A stretch of 47,611 nt of DNA. It comes from Lachnospiraceae bacterium. GTDB taxonomy: Bacteria > Bacillota > Clostridia > Lachnospirales > Lachnospiraceae. The DNA is taken from positions 1 to 47,611 of the forward strand of contig JAIKZD010000091.1 in assembly GCA_024682555.1 (NCBI GenBank), given 5' to 3'. The stretch's first letter is position 1, and each line of letters opens with the position of its first letter. Below the pieces are notes generated by a model that did no database searches, had not been told where the DNA came from, and saw only the letters and a program-made list of their open reading frames with translations. Positions 16,016-23,834 of this stretch are shown here, piece by piece. The position numbers were made by a program, and so were the translations under genes.

Positions 16016-16807
16016 TCATTTGAGGTATTTATCTGTCAACTGTTTGATCATTTTCGAATTCAATAAATCCTGTTCAGTCTCAAAGGTCAATATCAGTCGT
16101 TCTCCCGGGTAGATCCCGTTCATTTGATAGTTATTGACCTTTTTTACAGCTGTTCTGGCATACTCCGCTTTATCCATCATTCCTTCATGTTCCCAGTATA
16201 TTTCTTTTCTTATCTTCTTAGAAAAGAATGTAAAATCCGGATAGACGGTTCCATACCCGACAAGTTTCAGCGGCTTTTCATACTTATATAAAATATCGTT
16301 TCTGAAGAAATAATCAGCAAGTATTTTCTCTGATTTTGATCGTACGCGTTCTCCCCTTTCCGTAAGTATCAGAGGAATACCTTCCTGAAACTCCTTTTCT
16401 TTATATGGTTCACGAAACCATTGTTCCTCAAGCTGCTCGGTTGTCGGCTCTACTGGAGTTATCAGTCCCCGTCTCACAATGTGCAATGATTCATATATCT
16501 GCTCAATCTCATTATCGGAATAATCTTTAAGACTCCTGGTTATCAGTTTTAATCTGTTCTCTGCCTTTTTTATGACAGCATCATTATAAGCTTTCTGTGC
16601 CAGATGTTGAGCCAGTTCTTTATCCTTCATCGGTATATATGACCCGTATCTGTCCTCAACACAGTGATAATACCTGATCTGTCCTTCGTTTACAGATATG
16701 CGAAGGCTTCCCTCAGGAGCAGGTTCATCCTGTTTTTCCTTTATCCTGCCTATTATACTTTCCAGATGCTTTTGCTCTTTTTCAAGCATTTCCTTAAGTC
16801 CGTACAT
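16016..16807 (-). CDS. PD-(D/E)XK-like protein of unknown function
   Basis: A 263-residue protein. The N-terminal half is charged and helical, beginning MYGLKEMLEKEQKHLESI. The C-terminal half (about 150-260) reads like a PD-(D/E)XK nuclease fold: an acidic helix RVRSKSEKILADYFF, a hydrophobic strand ending VYPDFTFF with the candidate metal aspartate, and KEIYWEHEGMM, where W-E-H replaces the usual (D/E)xK. Similar YPDF...YWEH cores occur in helicase-linked and stand-alone Firmicutes proteins. GGAAGGAG precedes the ATG. Immediately upstream lie two tandem-repeat arrays. No helicase or methylase partner is adjacent, so restriction or repair roles are open. Nuclease activity is inference. Confidence 0.65.
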   Translation of the reverse strand: MYGLKEMLEKEQKHLESIIGRIKEKQDEPAPEGSLRISVNEGQIRYYHCVEDRYGSYIPMKDKELAQHLAQKAYNDAVIKKAENRLKLITRSLKDYSDNEIEQIYESLHIVRRGLITPVEPTTEQLEEQWFREPYKEKEFQEGIPLILTERGERVRSKSEKILADYFFRNDILYKYEKPLKLVGYGTVYPDFTFFSKKIRKEIYWEHEGMMDKAEYARTAVKKVNNYQMNGIYPGERLILTFETEQDLLNSKMIKQLTDKYLK

Positions 16808-16853
16808 TATCAGTGCTCCTTCCTATAAATTTATAGATATGCAGGGTTTATTG

Positions 16854-17047
16854 TGACTCATTTTGGAAAAACATGATTTGCGGTCATGCCCGCGTCAGCT
16901 TCTTTATGACTCATTTTGAAAATACATGATTTGCGGTCATATCTGCGTCTGATTTTTCATGACTCATTTTGGAAAAACATAATTTGCGGTCATATCTGCG
17001 TCTGATTTTTCATGACTCATTTTTGAAAAAACATGATTTGCGGTCAT
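16854..17047. repeat. Four-copy 53-bp tandem repeat with hairpin core
   Basis: Four units starting at 16854, 16907, 16960 and 17013 with an exact 53-bp period (the last unit has one extra base). Each has a ~34-bp core beginning TGACTCATTTT and ending GGTCAT that folds as ATGAC/GTCAT enclosing TCATTTT/AAAAcATGA, plus a ~19-bp linker. Linkers of the two middle junctions are identical; the first differs. REP-like in design. The 425-base gap between the nuclease-like gene and rpsI contains only this, a second array and a palindrome. Confidence 0.85.
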
Positions 17048-17096
17048 ATCTGAATAAAGATGTAATCCGAGAAACAAAAACATGTGAAAATTGGTA

Positions 17097-17176
17097 TATC
17101 TGAAAATAGAACTATCAGAGAATAGAAATATCTGAGAATAGAAATATCTGAGAATGGAAATATCTGAAGACAGAAA
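17097..17176. repeat. Five-copy 16-bp tandem repeat
   Basis: Five direct copies of TATCTGAGAATAGAAA with one to four substitutions each, in exact 16-bp register. It is unrelated in sequence to the 53-bp array next to it and runs into the palindrome at 17173. No coding potential or known function. Confidence 0.85.
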
Positions 17177-17204
17177 TCCGGAAGCCGGCCGGCTTCCGGA
17201 TTTC
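17173..17204 (-). terminator. Palindrome, probable terminator of rplM-rpsI
   Basis: A perfect 32-bp palindrome (arms GAAATCCGGAAGCCGG and its complement, no separate loop) 29 nt past the rpsI stop. On the minus strand it is followed by TTTCTGTCTTC, a weak T tract. It may terminate the ribosomal transcript; the symmetry would also allow cruciform formation. Confidence 0.6.
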
Positions 17205-17232
17205 GAAATCTTTGAAAAAACTTTTTGAAAGA

Positions 17233-17637
17233 TTATCTCTTTGAGAACTGAGGTGCACGACGGGCTGCCTTTAAGCCGTACTTCTTTCTTTCCTTCATAC
17301 GAGGGTCTCTTGTAAGGAAACCTTCTGCCTTTAATACAGGACGATTCTCTGAATCTGCCTTTACAAGGGCTCTGGAAATACCGTGCCTGATTGCACCGGC
17401 CTGTCCCGTGTATCCGCCGCCGTGTACATTAACAAGTACATCAAACTTATCATTGTTGTCCGTTGCTTCAAAGGGCTGACGTACGATCTTCTTTAATGTC
17501 TCAAGACCGAAATAATCATCGATATCCCTGTGATTTATGGTTATCTTGCCTTTCCCGGGCATGATATATACTCTTGCTACGGATTTCTTTCTTCTTCCGG
17601 TTCCGTAATATCTTTCTGCTGCTGCTTTTTTAGCCAA
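17233..17637 (-). CDS. rpsI: 30S ribosomal protein S9
   Basis: A 134-residue small-subunit protein whose C-terminal tail reaches the P-site tRNA. The N-terminus [21 protein letters not shown], the core [19 protein letters not shown] and the final RRAPQFSKR are diagnostic. It follows rplM by 24 nt, the conserved L13-S9 pair. A second AT-rich inverted repeat overlaps its stop codon before the long palindrome downstream. Confidence 0.97.
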   Translation of the reverse strand: MAKKAAAERYYGTGRRKKSVARVYIMPGKGKITINHRDIDDYFGLETLKKIVRQPFEATDNNDKFDVLVNVHGGGYTGQAGAIRHGISRALVKADSENRPVLKAEGFLTRDPRMKERKKYGLKAARRAPQFSKR

Positions 17638-17661
17638 TGTTATTTCCTCCTTTCGACCTCA

Positions 17662-18090
17662 TCAAAACTTCAATTCTTCAGGCTGCTGTGCTGCATGGGG
17701 ATGTTCGGGTCCCGCATATACGAACAGCTTCTTGTACATTCTGTTTCCTAAAGGTCCTTTGGGAAGCATTCCTCTGACTGCATGCTCTACTACCTGGGCG
17801 GGATTCTTATCCATCTTCTGTCTTAAGGTCTCGCTCTTTAATCCGCCGATATAATCCGAATGGCGGTAATAGATCTTGTCATCAAGCTTCTTGCCTGTAA
17901 CGCTTATATTCTTTGCATTGACCACGATAACGCAGTCACCGGTATCTGCATGAGGTGTGAATATGGGCTTGTTCTTTCCTCTCAGTACCTTTGCCACCTC
18001 TGATGCAAGGCGGCCGAGTGTATATCCTGTTGCATCGACAACATACCATTTTCTCTCAATGGCTGTTTCGTTCGGCATATATGTTTTCAT
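17662..18090 (-). CDS. rplM: 50S ribosomal protein L13
   Basis: A 142-residue early-assembly large-subunit protein. Visible family features are [41 protein letters not shown], and the [19 protein letters not shown] block. The start at 18090 has GGAGG upstream and gives the normal length; an earlier in-frame ATG would lie inside the leader. It has its own promoter although the upstream GH3 gene is on the same strand. Confidence 0.97.
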   Translation of the reverse strand: MKTYMPNETAIERKWYVVDATGYTLGRLASEVAKVLRGKNKPIFTPHADTGDCVIVVNAKNISVTGKKLDDKIYYRHSDYIGGLKSETLRQKMDKNPAQVVEHAVRGMLPKGPLGNRMYKKLFVYAGPEHPHAAQQPEELKF

Positions 18091-18260
18091 ATGTCTGACC
18101 TCCGTAATCATTTGAAAATTCACCGGCGTATCCGGCAAACCGCGCGAAAAATGCGCTTTGTGTATCATCGGAAAAATGTTCGGGAATCAACATCCTCCGA
18201 CCTCCAAAGTACCGGCATTTAACTCAAACGGGGCTATGTTCTCCTTAAATACCGCCACAT
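18091..18260 (-). promoter_or_regulatory. Leader of rplM
   Basis: About 170 nt of untranslated leader between the promoter and rplM. Short GC stems (CCGG/CCGG, GCGC/GCGC) can form near the ribosome binding site, and a second GGAGGTCGGAGG motif followed by ATG occurs midway. Firmicutes L13 leaders are known autoregulatory elements, but this one does not show a clear match by eye. Confidence 0.35.
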
Positions 18261-18266
18261 TTAGAC

Positions 18267-18296
18267 ATTATATTACAGCAAATCCGCAAATGTCAA
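18267..18296 (-). promoter_or_regulatory. Promoter of rplM-rpsI
   Basis: Minus strand consensus TTGACA (18291-18296), 18-nt spacer, TATAAT (18267-18272). The -35 box contains the TGA stop codon of the upstream GH3 gene, so the two genes share these bases. Confidence 0.8.
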
Positions 18297-20407
18297 CCAT
18301 TAACTGATATAACAGCCTTAATATCCGCGCTTGAACTTCCGATGGCATACTTTCTTCCTGCCTTAAGCTCATCGGGATACAGTTTAACGATCTTCTCCTC
18401 GCCTGCGATGAGGAAGACCTTTTCAAAGCCTGCAAGCTCTTTTACCGGTTCCTCCCCCTCTCCGATCAGATATAACTGTACGGTTTCCTTGCCGTTTACA
18501 TCTCCGGTATTGCAGACCCTGACACCTATATAACCATCTTCCTTGCTGACATAGGGCTCCCTGTATTCGTAAGTGGTATATGAAAGGCCGTAACCGAACG
18601 GATATCTCGGTTTTATGCCGTTCTGTTCGGTATACCTGTAGCCGACATATATGCCATCCTTATATTCCACTCTTCCCGTCAGTCCGTATTCTCCGACTGC
18701 ATGGGCAGAACACTGTGACAGATCTTTATAGAGGGTCTCCGCAAGTCTTCCCATGGGATTGATAACACCGAAAAGTGCCTCTGCAAGAGCCCTGCCGCCT
18801 TCCATTCCTGCATAATAAGTCCAGATCAGCGCCTTTGCCCTGTCGGCAAACTGCTCCATTGATACGGCACTTCCTGCCGTCATTACAATCACCGTATCGG
18901 GTCTTACATCTAAAAGGGCATTTATGAGTTCGTTCTGCTCATAGGGCAGTTCCATATCCCTTTTGTCATTTCCTTCACAGTCAAGATCGGAATTATGATT
19001 GAGACCTCCGACGAAGATCACCTGATCATATGTGCTGTCCGAGGCAAGCCTTACGGCTTCTTCCCTTAAGAGCCTGCGCCTCTTCCTTAAATCCTCATCT
19101 GCTTTTTCCGCCTCTGCCGTTTTTCCGCCGCCGTCAAGCAGGCTGTCCTCCTGCCATCCTATATTATGATGTTCCTTTTGGGTGTTGCTGTCATAACCCC
19201 GTGCGTAATCAATCTTCGTATTTCCGCCTGCAATCATCTTAAGGCCCGTAAGAGGCGTGATCTCATACAGAGCCTTTATCTCGGCACTTCCTCCCCCGTC
19301 CGAATGTTTCCTGTCCGCATTCTCTCCTATGACGAGTATCTTCCCTGTCTTTTCCGCATCCAGGGGAAGTATTCCGTCGTTTTTAAGAAGGATCACCGAT
19401 TCTCTTGCAACATTAAGACAGGTTTCCCTGGTGTGCTCATCATTATACGCACCCCTTTTTCTTTCGGCACCATCCAGCATATTAAGTTTCTGCATCAGGA
19501 TAAGGATGCGGTAAACCTTTTCATCTATGACACTCTCGTCTATCTCGCCGGAAAGGATCAGTTTCTTCAGGGGTTCTGCCATATAATAGTTATCAAAATC
19601 TGATTCGCAGGCCATCTCTATGTCAAGTTCGGAAAGAGCCGCTTTTTTCGTATCATGTACTCCGCCCCAGTCGGATATTATGACGCCTTCAAATCCCCAC
19701 TCATCTCTGAGGGCATCCTTAAGTGTTTCTTTGTTCTGACATCCCTGTTCGCCGTTTATCTTGTTATAGGATCCCATGATCGTGTAGGTATCCGCCTCAC
19801 GTACAGCCGCTTTAAAAGCAGGATAATAGATCCTGTCAAGAGCTTCTCTGCTTACGATGGTATCAACCTGCAGCCTGTCGGTTTCCTGGTTGTTTGCTGC
19901 AAAATGCTTTACGCATGCAGCCACATCATTTGTCTGAACGCCTGTAATATGCTCTACGGCCATCTCCTTGGTAAGATAAGGATCTTCGCTGAAATATTCG
20001 AAATTCCTTCCGCATAAAGGTGATCTCTTTATGTTCACACCGGGCCCCAGTATGACATCCTTGCCTCTTCCCCTTGCTTCCATGCCAAGGCCCGATCCGG
20101 TCATATATGCAAGGGTCCTGTTCCATGTGGAGGCAAGAGCGCTGTTACTCGGAAAATAGGTTACGGCATCCGAAGAATCATCTATTCTTTCGAATCTGTC
20201 GGGTTTAAACTCCGCCCTTACGCCCATGGGGCCGTCTGAAGTAACAAGCTTCGGGATCCCGAGCCTCTCCACTGCCTTTGTGGCAAAGAGCTCGTTTCCG
20301 TGGATCATCCCGATCTTTTCATCAAGGGTCAGTTCTGATAACAGCTCCTTTGCCCTGTTCTTCATCTCTTCCGTGACTTCTTTTTTTCTTACAACTCTTT
20401 TTCCCAT
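18293..20407 (-). CDS. Glycoside hydrolase family 3 beta-glycosidase
   Basis: A 704-residue enzyme without a signal peptide, hence cytoplasmic, expected to release sugars from beta-linked oligosaccharides. It has the GH3 (beta/alpha)8 domain with VKHFAANNQE around 166-175 and the nucleophile Asp246 in GVIISDWGGV, the alpha/beta sandwich domain with the GGLNHNSDLDCEGNDKRD region, and a C-terminal fibronectin-III-like domain (PFGYGLSYTTYEY, NTGDVNGKETVQLYL). Sugar specificity (glucose, xylose and others) cannot be decided. AGGAGA precedes the ATG. It is placed between truA and rplM, where most Firmicutes have no gene, and may be transcribed from the ribosomal/ECF block upstream. Confidence 0.93.
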   Translation of the reverse strand: MGKRVVRKKEVTEEMKNRAKELLSELTLDEKIGMIHGNELFATKAVERLGIPKLVTSDGPMGVRAEFKPDRFERIDDSSDAVTYFPSNSALASTWNRTLAYMTGSGLGMEARGRGKDVILGPGVNIKRSPLCGRNFEYFSEDPYLTKEMAVEHITGVQTNDVAACVKHFAANNQETDRLQVDTIVSREALDRIYYPAFKAAVREADTYTIMGSYNKINGEQGCQNKETLKDALRDEWGFEGVIISDWGGVHDTKKAALSELDIEMACESDFDNYYMAEPLKKLILSGEIDESVIDEKVYRILILMQKLNMLDGAERKRGAYNDEHTRETCLNVARESVILLKNDGILPLDAEKTGKILVIGENADRKHSDGGGSAEIKALYEITPLTGLKMIAGGNTKIDYARGYDSNTQKEHHNIGWQEDSLLDGGGKTAEAEKADEDLRKRRRLLREEAVRLASDSTYDQVIFVGGLNHNSDLDCEGNDKRDMELPYEQNELINALLDVRPDTVIVMTAGSAVSMEQFADRAKALIWTYYAGMEGGRALAEALFGVINPMGRLAETLYKDLSQCSAHAVGEYGLTGRVEYKDGIYVGYRYTEQNGIKPRYPFGYGLSYTTYEYREPYVSKEDGYIGVRVCNTGDVNGKETVQLYLIGEGEEPVKELAGFEKVFLIAGEEKIVKLYPDELKAGRKYAIGSSSADIKAVISVNG

Positions 20408-20431
20408 TATTGTCTCCTGTCTGTTTTGCCT

Positions 20432-21175
20432 TTAAAGATCTGACCACTCATATCCGATCAGTGTAAGTCCCTTTGCGGGTGCCGTCTGACCTGCGAAACT
20501 TCTGTCTTTTGATTCCAGAATCTTTATCATGTCACAGGGCTCATATTTTCCCTGTCCCGTTTCTATAAGGGTTCCGGCGATTATCCTCACCATATTATAG
20601 AGAAAACCGTTACCGGTCACATCGATATCGATCTCTTTATCGTGCCTCATGACCGAAAGCTCATATATCGTCCTGACCGTAGTCTCAGCCTGGGATCCTG
20701 CACTGCAGAAAGCCTTAAAATCATGAGTTCCCTTAAGATACCCTGCAGCTTCCTTCATTTTTTCAATATCAAGACCGGTATATACAAGATGCGTATACCT
20801 TGAATTTGTCGGCAGACTGAAGTTATCGTTCCAGATCCTGTATCTGTAGGTCTTTTTACAGGGTGTACGTCTCGGATGAAAATCAGCCGCCACCTCTTTT
20901 GAAGCCCTTATCCTGATATCCTGAGGAAGACTGCAGTTGACCGCATATGAGAACTTATCCGCCGGGATTGAAGATCCGGTATCAAAAACACATACCGCAC
21001 CCTCCGCATGTACGCCGGAATCCGTTCGCTGGGCACCGATAACCTTTATGTCTTCATCAAGGAGCCTGCTTAACTCCTTATTGAGAACGCTCTCTATGGT
21101 GGTCACTCCCGGCTGGATCTGCCAGCCGTTATAATCAGTTCCGTCGTAGGCCACCGTAAGCATTATCCTTTTCAA
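20432..21175 (-). CDS. truA: tRNA pseudouridine synthase A
   Basis: A 247-residue enzyme that makes pseudouridine at tRNA positions 38-40. Family features: LTVAYDGTDYNGWQIQPG, catalytic aspartate in GAQRTDSGVHAEG, FHPRRTPCKKTYRY, and GNGFLYNMVRIIAGTL. The TTG at 21175 gives M-KRIMLTVAYDG, the usual N-terminus, with GGGG nine bases upstream; an ATG four codons in is the alternative. It follows ecfT by 62 nt. The gap holds a small stem (ATCGG/CCGAT) and a distant T run, a weak possible attenuator. Confidence 0.95.
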   Translation of the reverse strand: MKRIMLTVAYDGTDYNGWQIQPGVTTIESVLNKELSRLLDEDIKVIGAQRTDSGVHAEGAVCVFDTGSSIPADKFSYAVNCSLPQDIRIRASKEVAADFHPRRTPCKKTYRYRIWNDNFSLPTNSRYTHLVYTGLDIEKMKEAAGYLKGTHDFKAFCSAGSQAETTVRTIYELSVMRHDKEIDIDVTGNGFLYNMVRIIAGTLIETGQGKYEPCDMIKILESKDRSFAGQTAPAKGLTLIGYEWSDL

Positions 21176-21237
21176 AATATAACCCCGTTTCAGCCGAAAA
21201 AATATGAAAAAACAAACCAATAATCGGTCATTCCCGA

Positions 21238-22041
21238 TCATCCCCATACGAGCTTGATACAAAGGATCAGTATAAAATACAAAAGTATGACCACATAAGC
21301 CTTTATGTCCGTTTTATTGTACACTAGCGGTTTCATTTTCGTTCTGCCCTGACCGCCCCTGTAACACCTTGCCTCCATTGCAAGAGCCAGATCACCCGCT
21401 CTTTTGAACGCGGATACAAACAAAGGAACAAGCAAAGGAACAAGCGCCTTTATCCTGACAAAGATATTTCCCGATTCAAAATCGGCTCCCCTTGCCATCT
21501 GGGCTTTCATTATCTTATCCGTCTCCTCCATGAGTATGGGTATGAAGGAAAGAGCTATCGATAACATCATCGCGATCTCGTGAACCGGGACGTTTATTTT
21601 GTTAAGTCCCCTGAAAAGCCTTTCTAGTGCATCCGTGAGATTTCCGGGTGTGGTCGTAAGGGTGAGAACGGATGATCCCAGCACAAGATATGACAGCCTT
21701 AGAAGCATTTTTACCGCGGTGCTTAACCCTTCTTTTGTTATCGTCAGCTTATAAAAACTGACAAGAGGTTCTCCCGTCGTCATGAACAGGTTGCATAACC
21801 CGGTTATAAGCATCAGTATCACTATGGCCTTAAGACCCCTTACCATATATGAAAACGGTACTTTCGACATGTATATGCAGAAAGCGAGAAAAAGTGTTGC
21901 GGGTATATAACCGGGATAGCTTTTGAACATGAAAAGGGATACTATGTACAAAAAAGCCCCGACCACCTTTACTCTGGGATCAAGTTCATGCAGTATGGAT
22001 CCGGCCGGATAATACTGTCCGAGTGTTATATCTTTTAACAT
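21238..22041 (-). CDS. ecfT: ECF transporter transmembrane protein EcfT
   Basis: A 267-residue scaffold of a group II energy-coupling factor transporter. It joins the ATPases EcfA1/EcfA2 to exchangeable S-components for vitamins or metals. About five membrane helices and the two coupling-helix motifs AQMARGAD and AMEARCYRGG are present. A GGAG just before the ATG lies in a segment duplicated from the end of ecfA2. No S-component gene is nearby, as expected for a shared module. Confidence 0.94.
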   Translation of the reverse strand: MLKDITLGQYYPAGSILHELDPRVKVVGAFLYIVSLFMFKSYPGYIPATLFLAFCIYMSKVPFSYMVRGLKAIVILMLITGLCNLFMTTGEPLVSFYKLTITKEGLSTAVKMLLRLSYLVLGSSVLTLTTTPGNLTDALERLFRGLNKINVPVHEIAMMLSIALSFIPILMEETDKIMKAQMARGADFESGNIFVRIKALVPLLVPLFVSAFKRAGDLALAMEARCYRGGQGRTKMKPLVYNKTDIKAYVVILLYFILILCIKLVWG

Positions 22042-22043
22042 AT

Positions 22044-22133
22044 ATTAACTCCGGTAAAACAGAGACAATATCTCTCTTTGCTTCCTTATTAACTCCGGGA
22101 AAACAAAGATAGGATCTCTCTCTTTGCTTCTTC
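22044..22133. repeat. Direct duplication of the ecfA2 3' end
   Basis: Two adjacent imperfect copies: 22088-22133 (the last codons and stop of ecfA2) and 22044-22087 (the ecfA2-ecfT gap). They align over about 45 bp with a few substitutions and a 2-nt gap. The downstream copy now supplies the ecfT ribosome binding site. Confidence 0.8.
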
Positions 22134-22940
22134 TATGGTAATATGATCCGTATTTATCATGATTCCTCTTTTTCTGAGCTCTATGAGGATCCTCATTGCC
22201 TTCGGGATGTCGAGTCCTATTTCCGTCATGGTCTCGTATTCCCTGAACACGTTTATGGGGGAATCGTCAAATATAAGATGACTTTTATGCATAACTAAAA
22301 GCCTCTCCGTATTTTCAGCCACATCATCCATGCTGTGAGACACCAGTATTACGGTAATGCCCATTTCCTCTCTTATATGACCGATAAGCGACAGTATTTC
22401 TTCTCTGCCCTGCGGGTCAAGTCCCGCCGTAGGTTCATCAAGAATCAGGACCTTCGGCTTCATCGCAAGGACCCCCGCTATCGCCACCCGCCTTTTTTCA
22501 CCGCCGGAAAGGTCAAAAGGAGAGATATAAAAACTCTCATCCTTCATTCCCACAAGCTTCAGTGCTTCATATGCCCGAAGTTCCACTTCCGACCTGTCAA
22601 GTCCGAGGTTCTTCGGCCCGAAGCAGACATCACTGAACACATCAACCTCAAAGAGCTGATGTTCGGGATACTGAAATACCAGTCCCACATTGCTCCTTAA
22701 TCTCTTTCTGTCATATTCCTTATCGAAAATATCCGCGCCGTTAAAATACACGCTTCCGGACGCAGGCTTTAACAACCCGTTCAGATGCTGTATCAGGGTT
22801 GATTTTCCGGAGCCAGTTGAACCCAAAAGCCCGATGTATTCCCCGTCTTCTATCTTAAAGCTCACATCGTCGACGGCCTTTACTTCATATACGGTATCCT
22901 TATTGTATATATATGAAAGATGATCTACAATAATCGACAT
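22089..22940 (-). CDS. ecfA2: ECF transporter ATPase EcfA2
   Basis: A 283-residue ATP-binding subunit of the energy-coupling factor module. Walker [11 protein letters not shown]-loop [11 protein letters not shown], signature [14 protein letters not shown], Walker [16 protein letters not shown], switch VSHSMDD. It overlaps the end of ecfA1 by 16 nt. Together with EcfA1 it forms the heterodimeric motor. Its last ~15 codons are repeated in the following gap. Confidence 0.95.
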   Translation of the reverse strand: MSIIVDHLSYIYNKDTVYEVKAVDDVSFKIEDGEYIGLLGSTGSGKSTLIQHLNGLLKPASGSVYFNGADIFDKEYDRKRLRSNVGLVFQYPEHQLFEVDVFSDVCFGPKNLGLDRSEVELRAYEALKLVGMKDESFYISPFDLSGGEKRRVAIAGVLAMKPKVLILDEPTAGLDPQGREEILSLIGHIREEMGITVILVSHSMDDVAENTERLLVMHKSHLIFDDSPINVFREYETMTEIGLDIPKAMRILIELRKRGIMINTDHITIEEAKREILSLFSRS

Positions 22941-23776
22941 ATCTCGTTTACTAACTCTTCCTCACTGAGTATCCCGTCAGGCAGATTCAGGCCTGCCTGT
23001 TTTAATTCCCATGCAAGCTCAGTTACCTGGGGCACGCTCAGTCTTATGGCCTTTAAGTCTTCCACTCTTGAAAAAATCTCTTTCGGGGTTCCGTGCATCA
23101 CTATTTTGCCTGCATCCATCACATAGATCCTGTCAGCGTTAATGGCTTCTTCCATATAGTGGGTTATCAGGATCACCGTGATCCCCTCCACCATATTCAA
23201 AGCCCTTACGGCCCTTATTACCTCTCTGCGGCCCTTGGGGTCAAGCATAGCCGTGGGTTCATCCAAAACTATGCATTTGGGATGCATGGCAACAACTCCG
23301 GCTATTGCCACCCTCTGCTTCTGACCCCCCGAGAGTTTTCTGGGGGAATGCTTTCTGTAATCATACATTCCGGTGACCTTAAGGCTTTCGATCACCCGCT
23401 CCCAGATCTCCTTTGTTTCAATACCCAGATTTTCGGGACCGAATCCCACATCTTCTTCCACGATCTGACCTATGATCTGGTTGTCGGGATTCTGAAATAC
23501 CATTCCGGTAGTCATTCTCACATCCCAGATATTATCGGGATCGGAAGTATCCTTCCCGTCCACATATACCACACCGCCCGTGGGGTACAGGATGGCATTT
23601 AAATGCTTTGCGAGGGTGGATTTTCCCGATCCGTTATGACCGAGTATCGCAATGAATTCACCCTGTTTTACGGACAGGTCAATATCATCCACGGCTCTTG
23701 TTATGCCGTCGACCTCACCGTCTTTATCTCTTCTTATATATTCAAAAACAAGATCCTTAGCTTCTACGATTCCCAT
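22925..23776 (-). CDS. ecfA1: ECF transporter ATPase EcfA1
   Basis: A 283-residue partner ATPase of EcfA2. Walker [11 protein letters not shown]-loop [21 protein letters not shown], signature [14 protein letters not shown], Walker [16 protein letters not shown], switch ITHYMEEA. The start at 23776 ([13 protein letters not shown]) fits the family; only a weak GGA precedes it. The codon sits 7 nt after the T run of the terminator that ends the alpha operon, so expression may rely on readthrough. An upstream in-frame ATG lies inside the terminator and is unlikely. Confidence 0.95.
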   Translation of the reverse strand: MGIVEAKDLVFEYIRRDKDGEVDGITRAVDDIDLSVKQGEFIAILGHNGSGKSTLAKHLNAILYPTGGVVYVDGKDTSDPDNIWDVRMTTGMVFQNPDNQIIGQIVEEDVGFGPENLGIETKEIWERVIESLKVTGMYDYRKHSPRKLSGGQKQRVAIAGVVAMHPKCIVLDEPTAMLDPKGRREVIRAVRALNMVEGITVILITHYMEEAINADRIYVMDAGKIVMHGTPKEIFSRVEDLKAIRLSVPQVTELAWELKQAGLNLPDGILSEEELVNEICRLL

Positions 23777-23782
23777 TTTTCC

Positions 23783-23813
23783 AAAAAATGGGAGCCGGCA
23801 TATGCCTGCTCCC
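23783..23813 (-). terminator. Terminator between rplQ and ecfA1
   Basis: Minus strand stem GGGAGC-GGCATATGCC-GCTCCC with two single-base mismatched positions, followed by ATTTTTT. It lies 22 nt past the rplQ stop. The 3' arm CCC and the T run can pair instead with the ecfA1 start region (CCCATTTTT / AAAAATGGG, 23772-23792), so two hairpins exclude each other. Confidence 0.8.
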
Positions 23814-23834
23814 ATGCTCTTTGCTCAGTTATGA

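Noticed and set aside
16854-17047. CRISPR array
   Set aside because: Linkers are only about 19 bp and nearly the same between units, there are only four copies, and no cas gene is present.
16887-17047. Chain of tiny reading frames (about 7-9 codons) in the minus strand of the 53-bp repeats
   Set aside because: Each core happens to read ATG...TGA, but none has a ribosome binding site and the frame follows from the hairpin sequence.
21207-21238. Terminator between ecfT and truA
   Set aside because: The stem is only 5 bp, overlaps the ecfT stop, and the T run is about 10 nt away; too weak to call.
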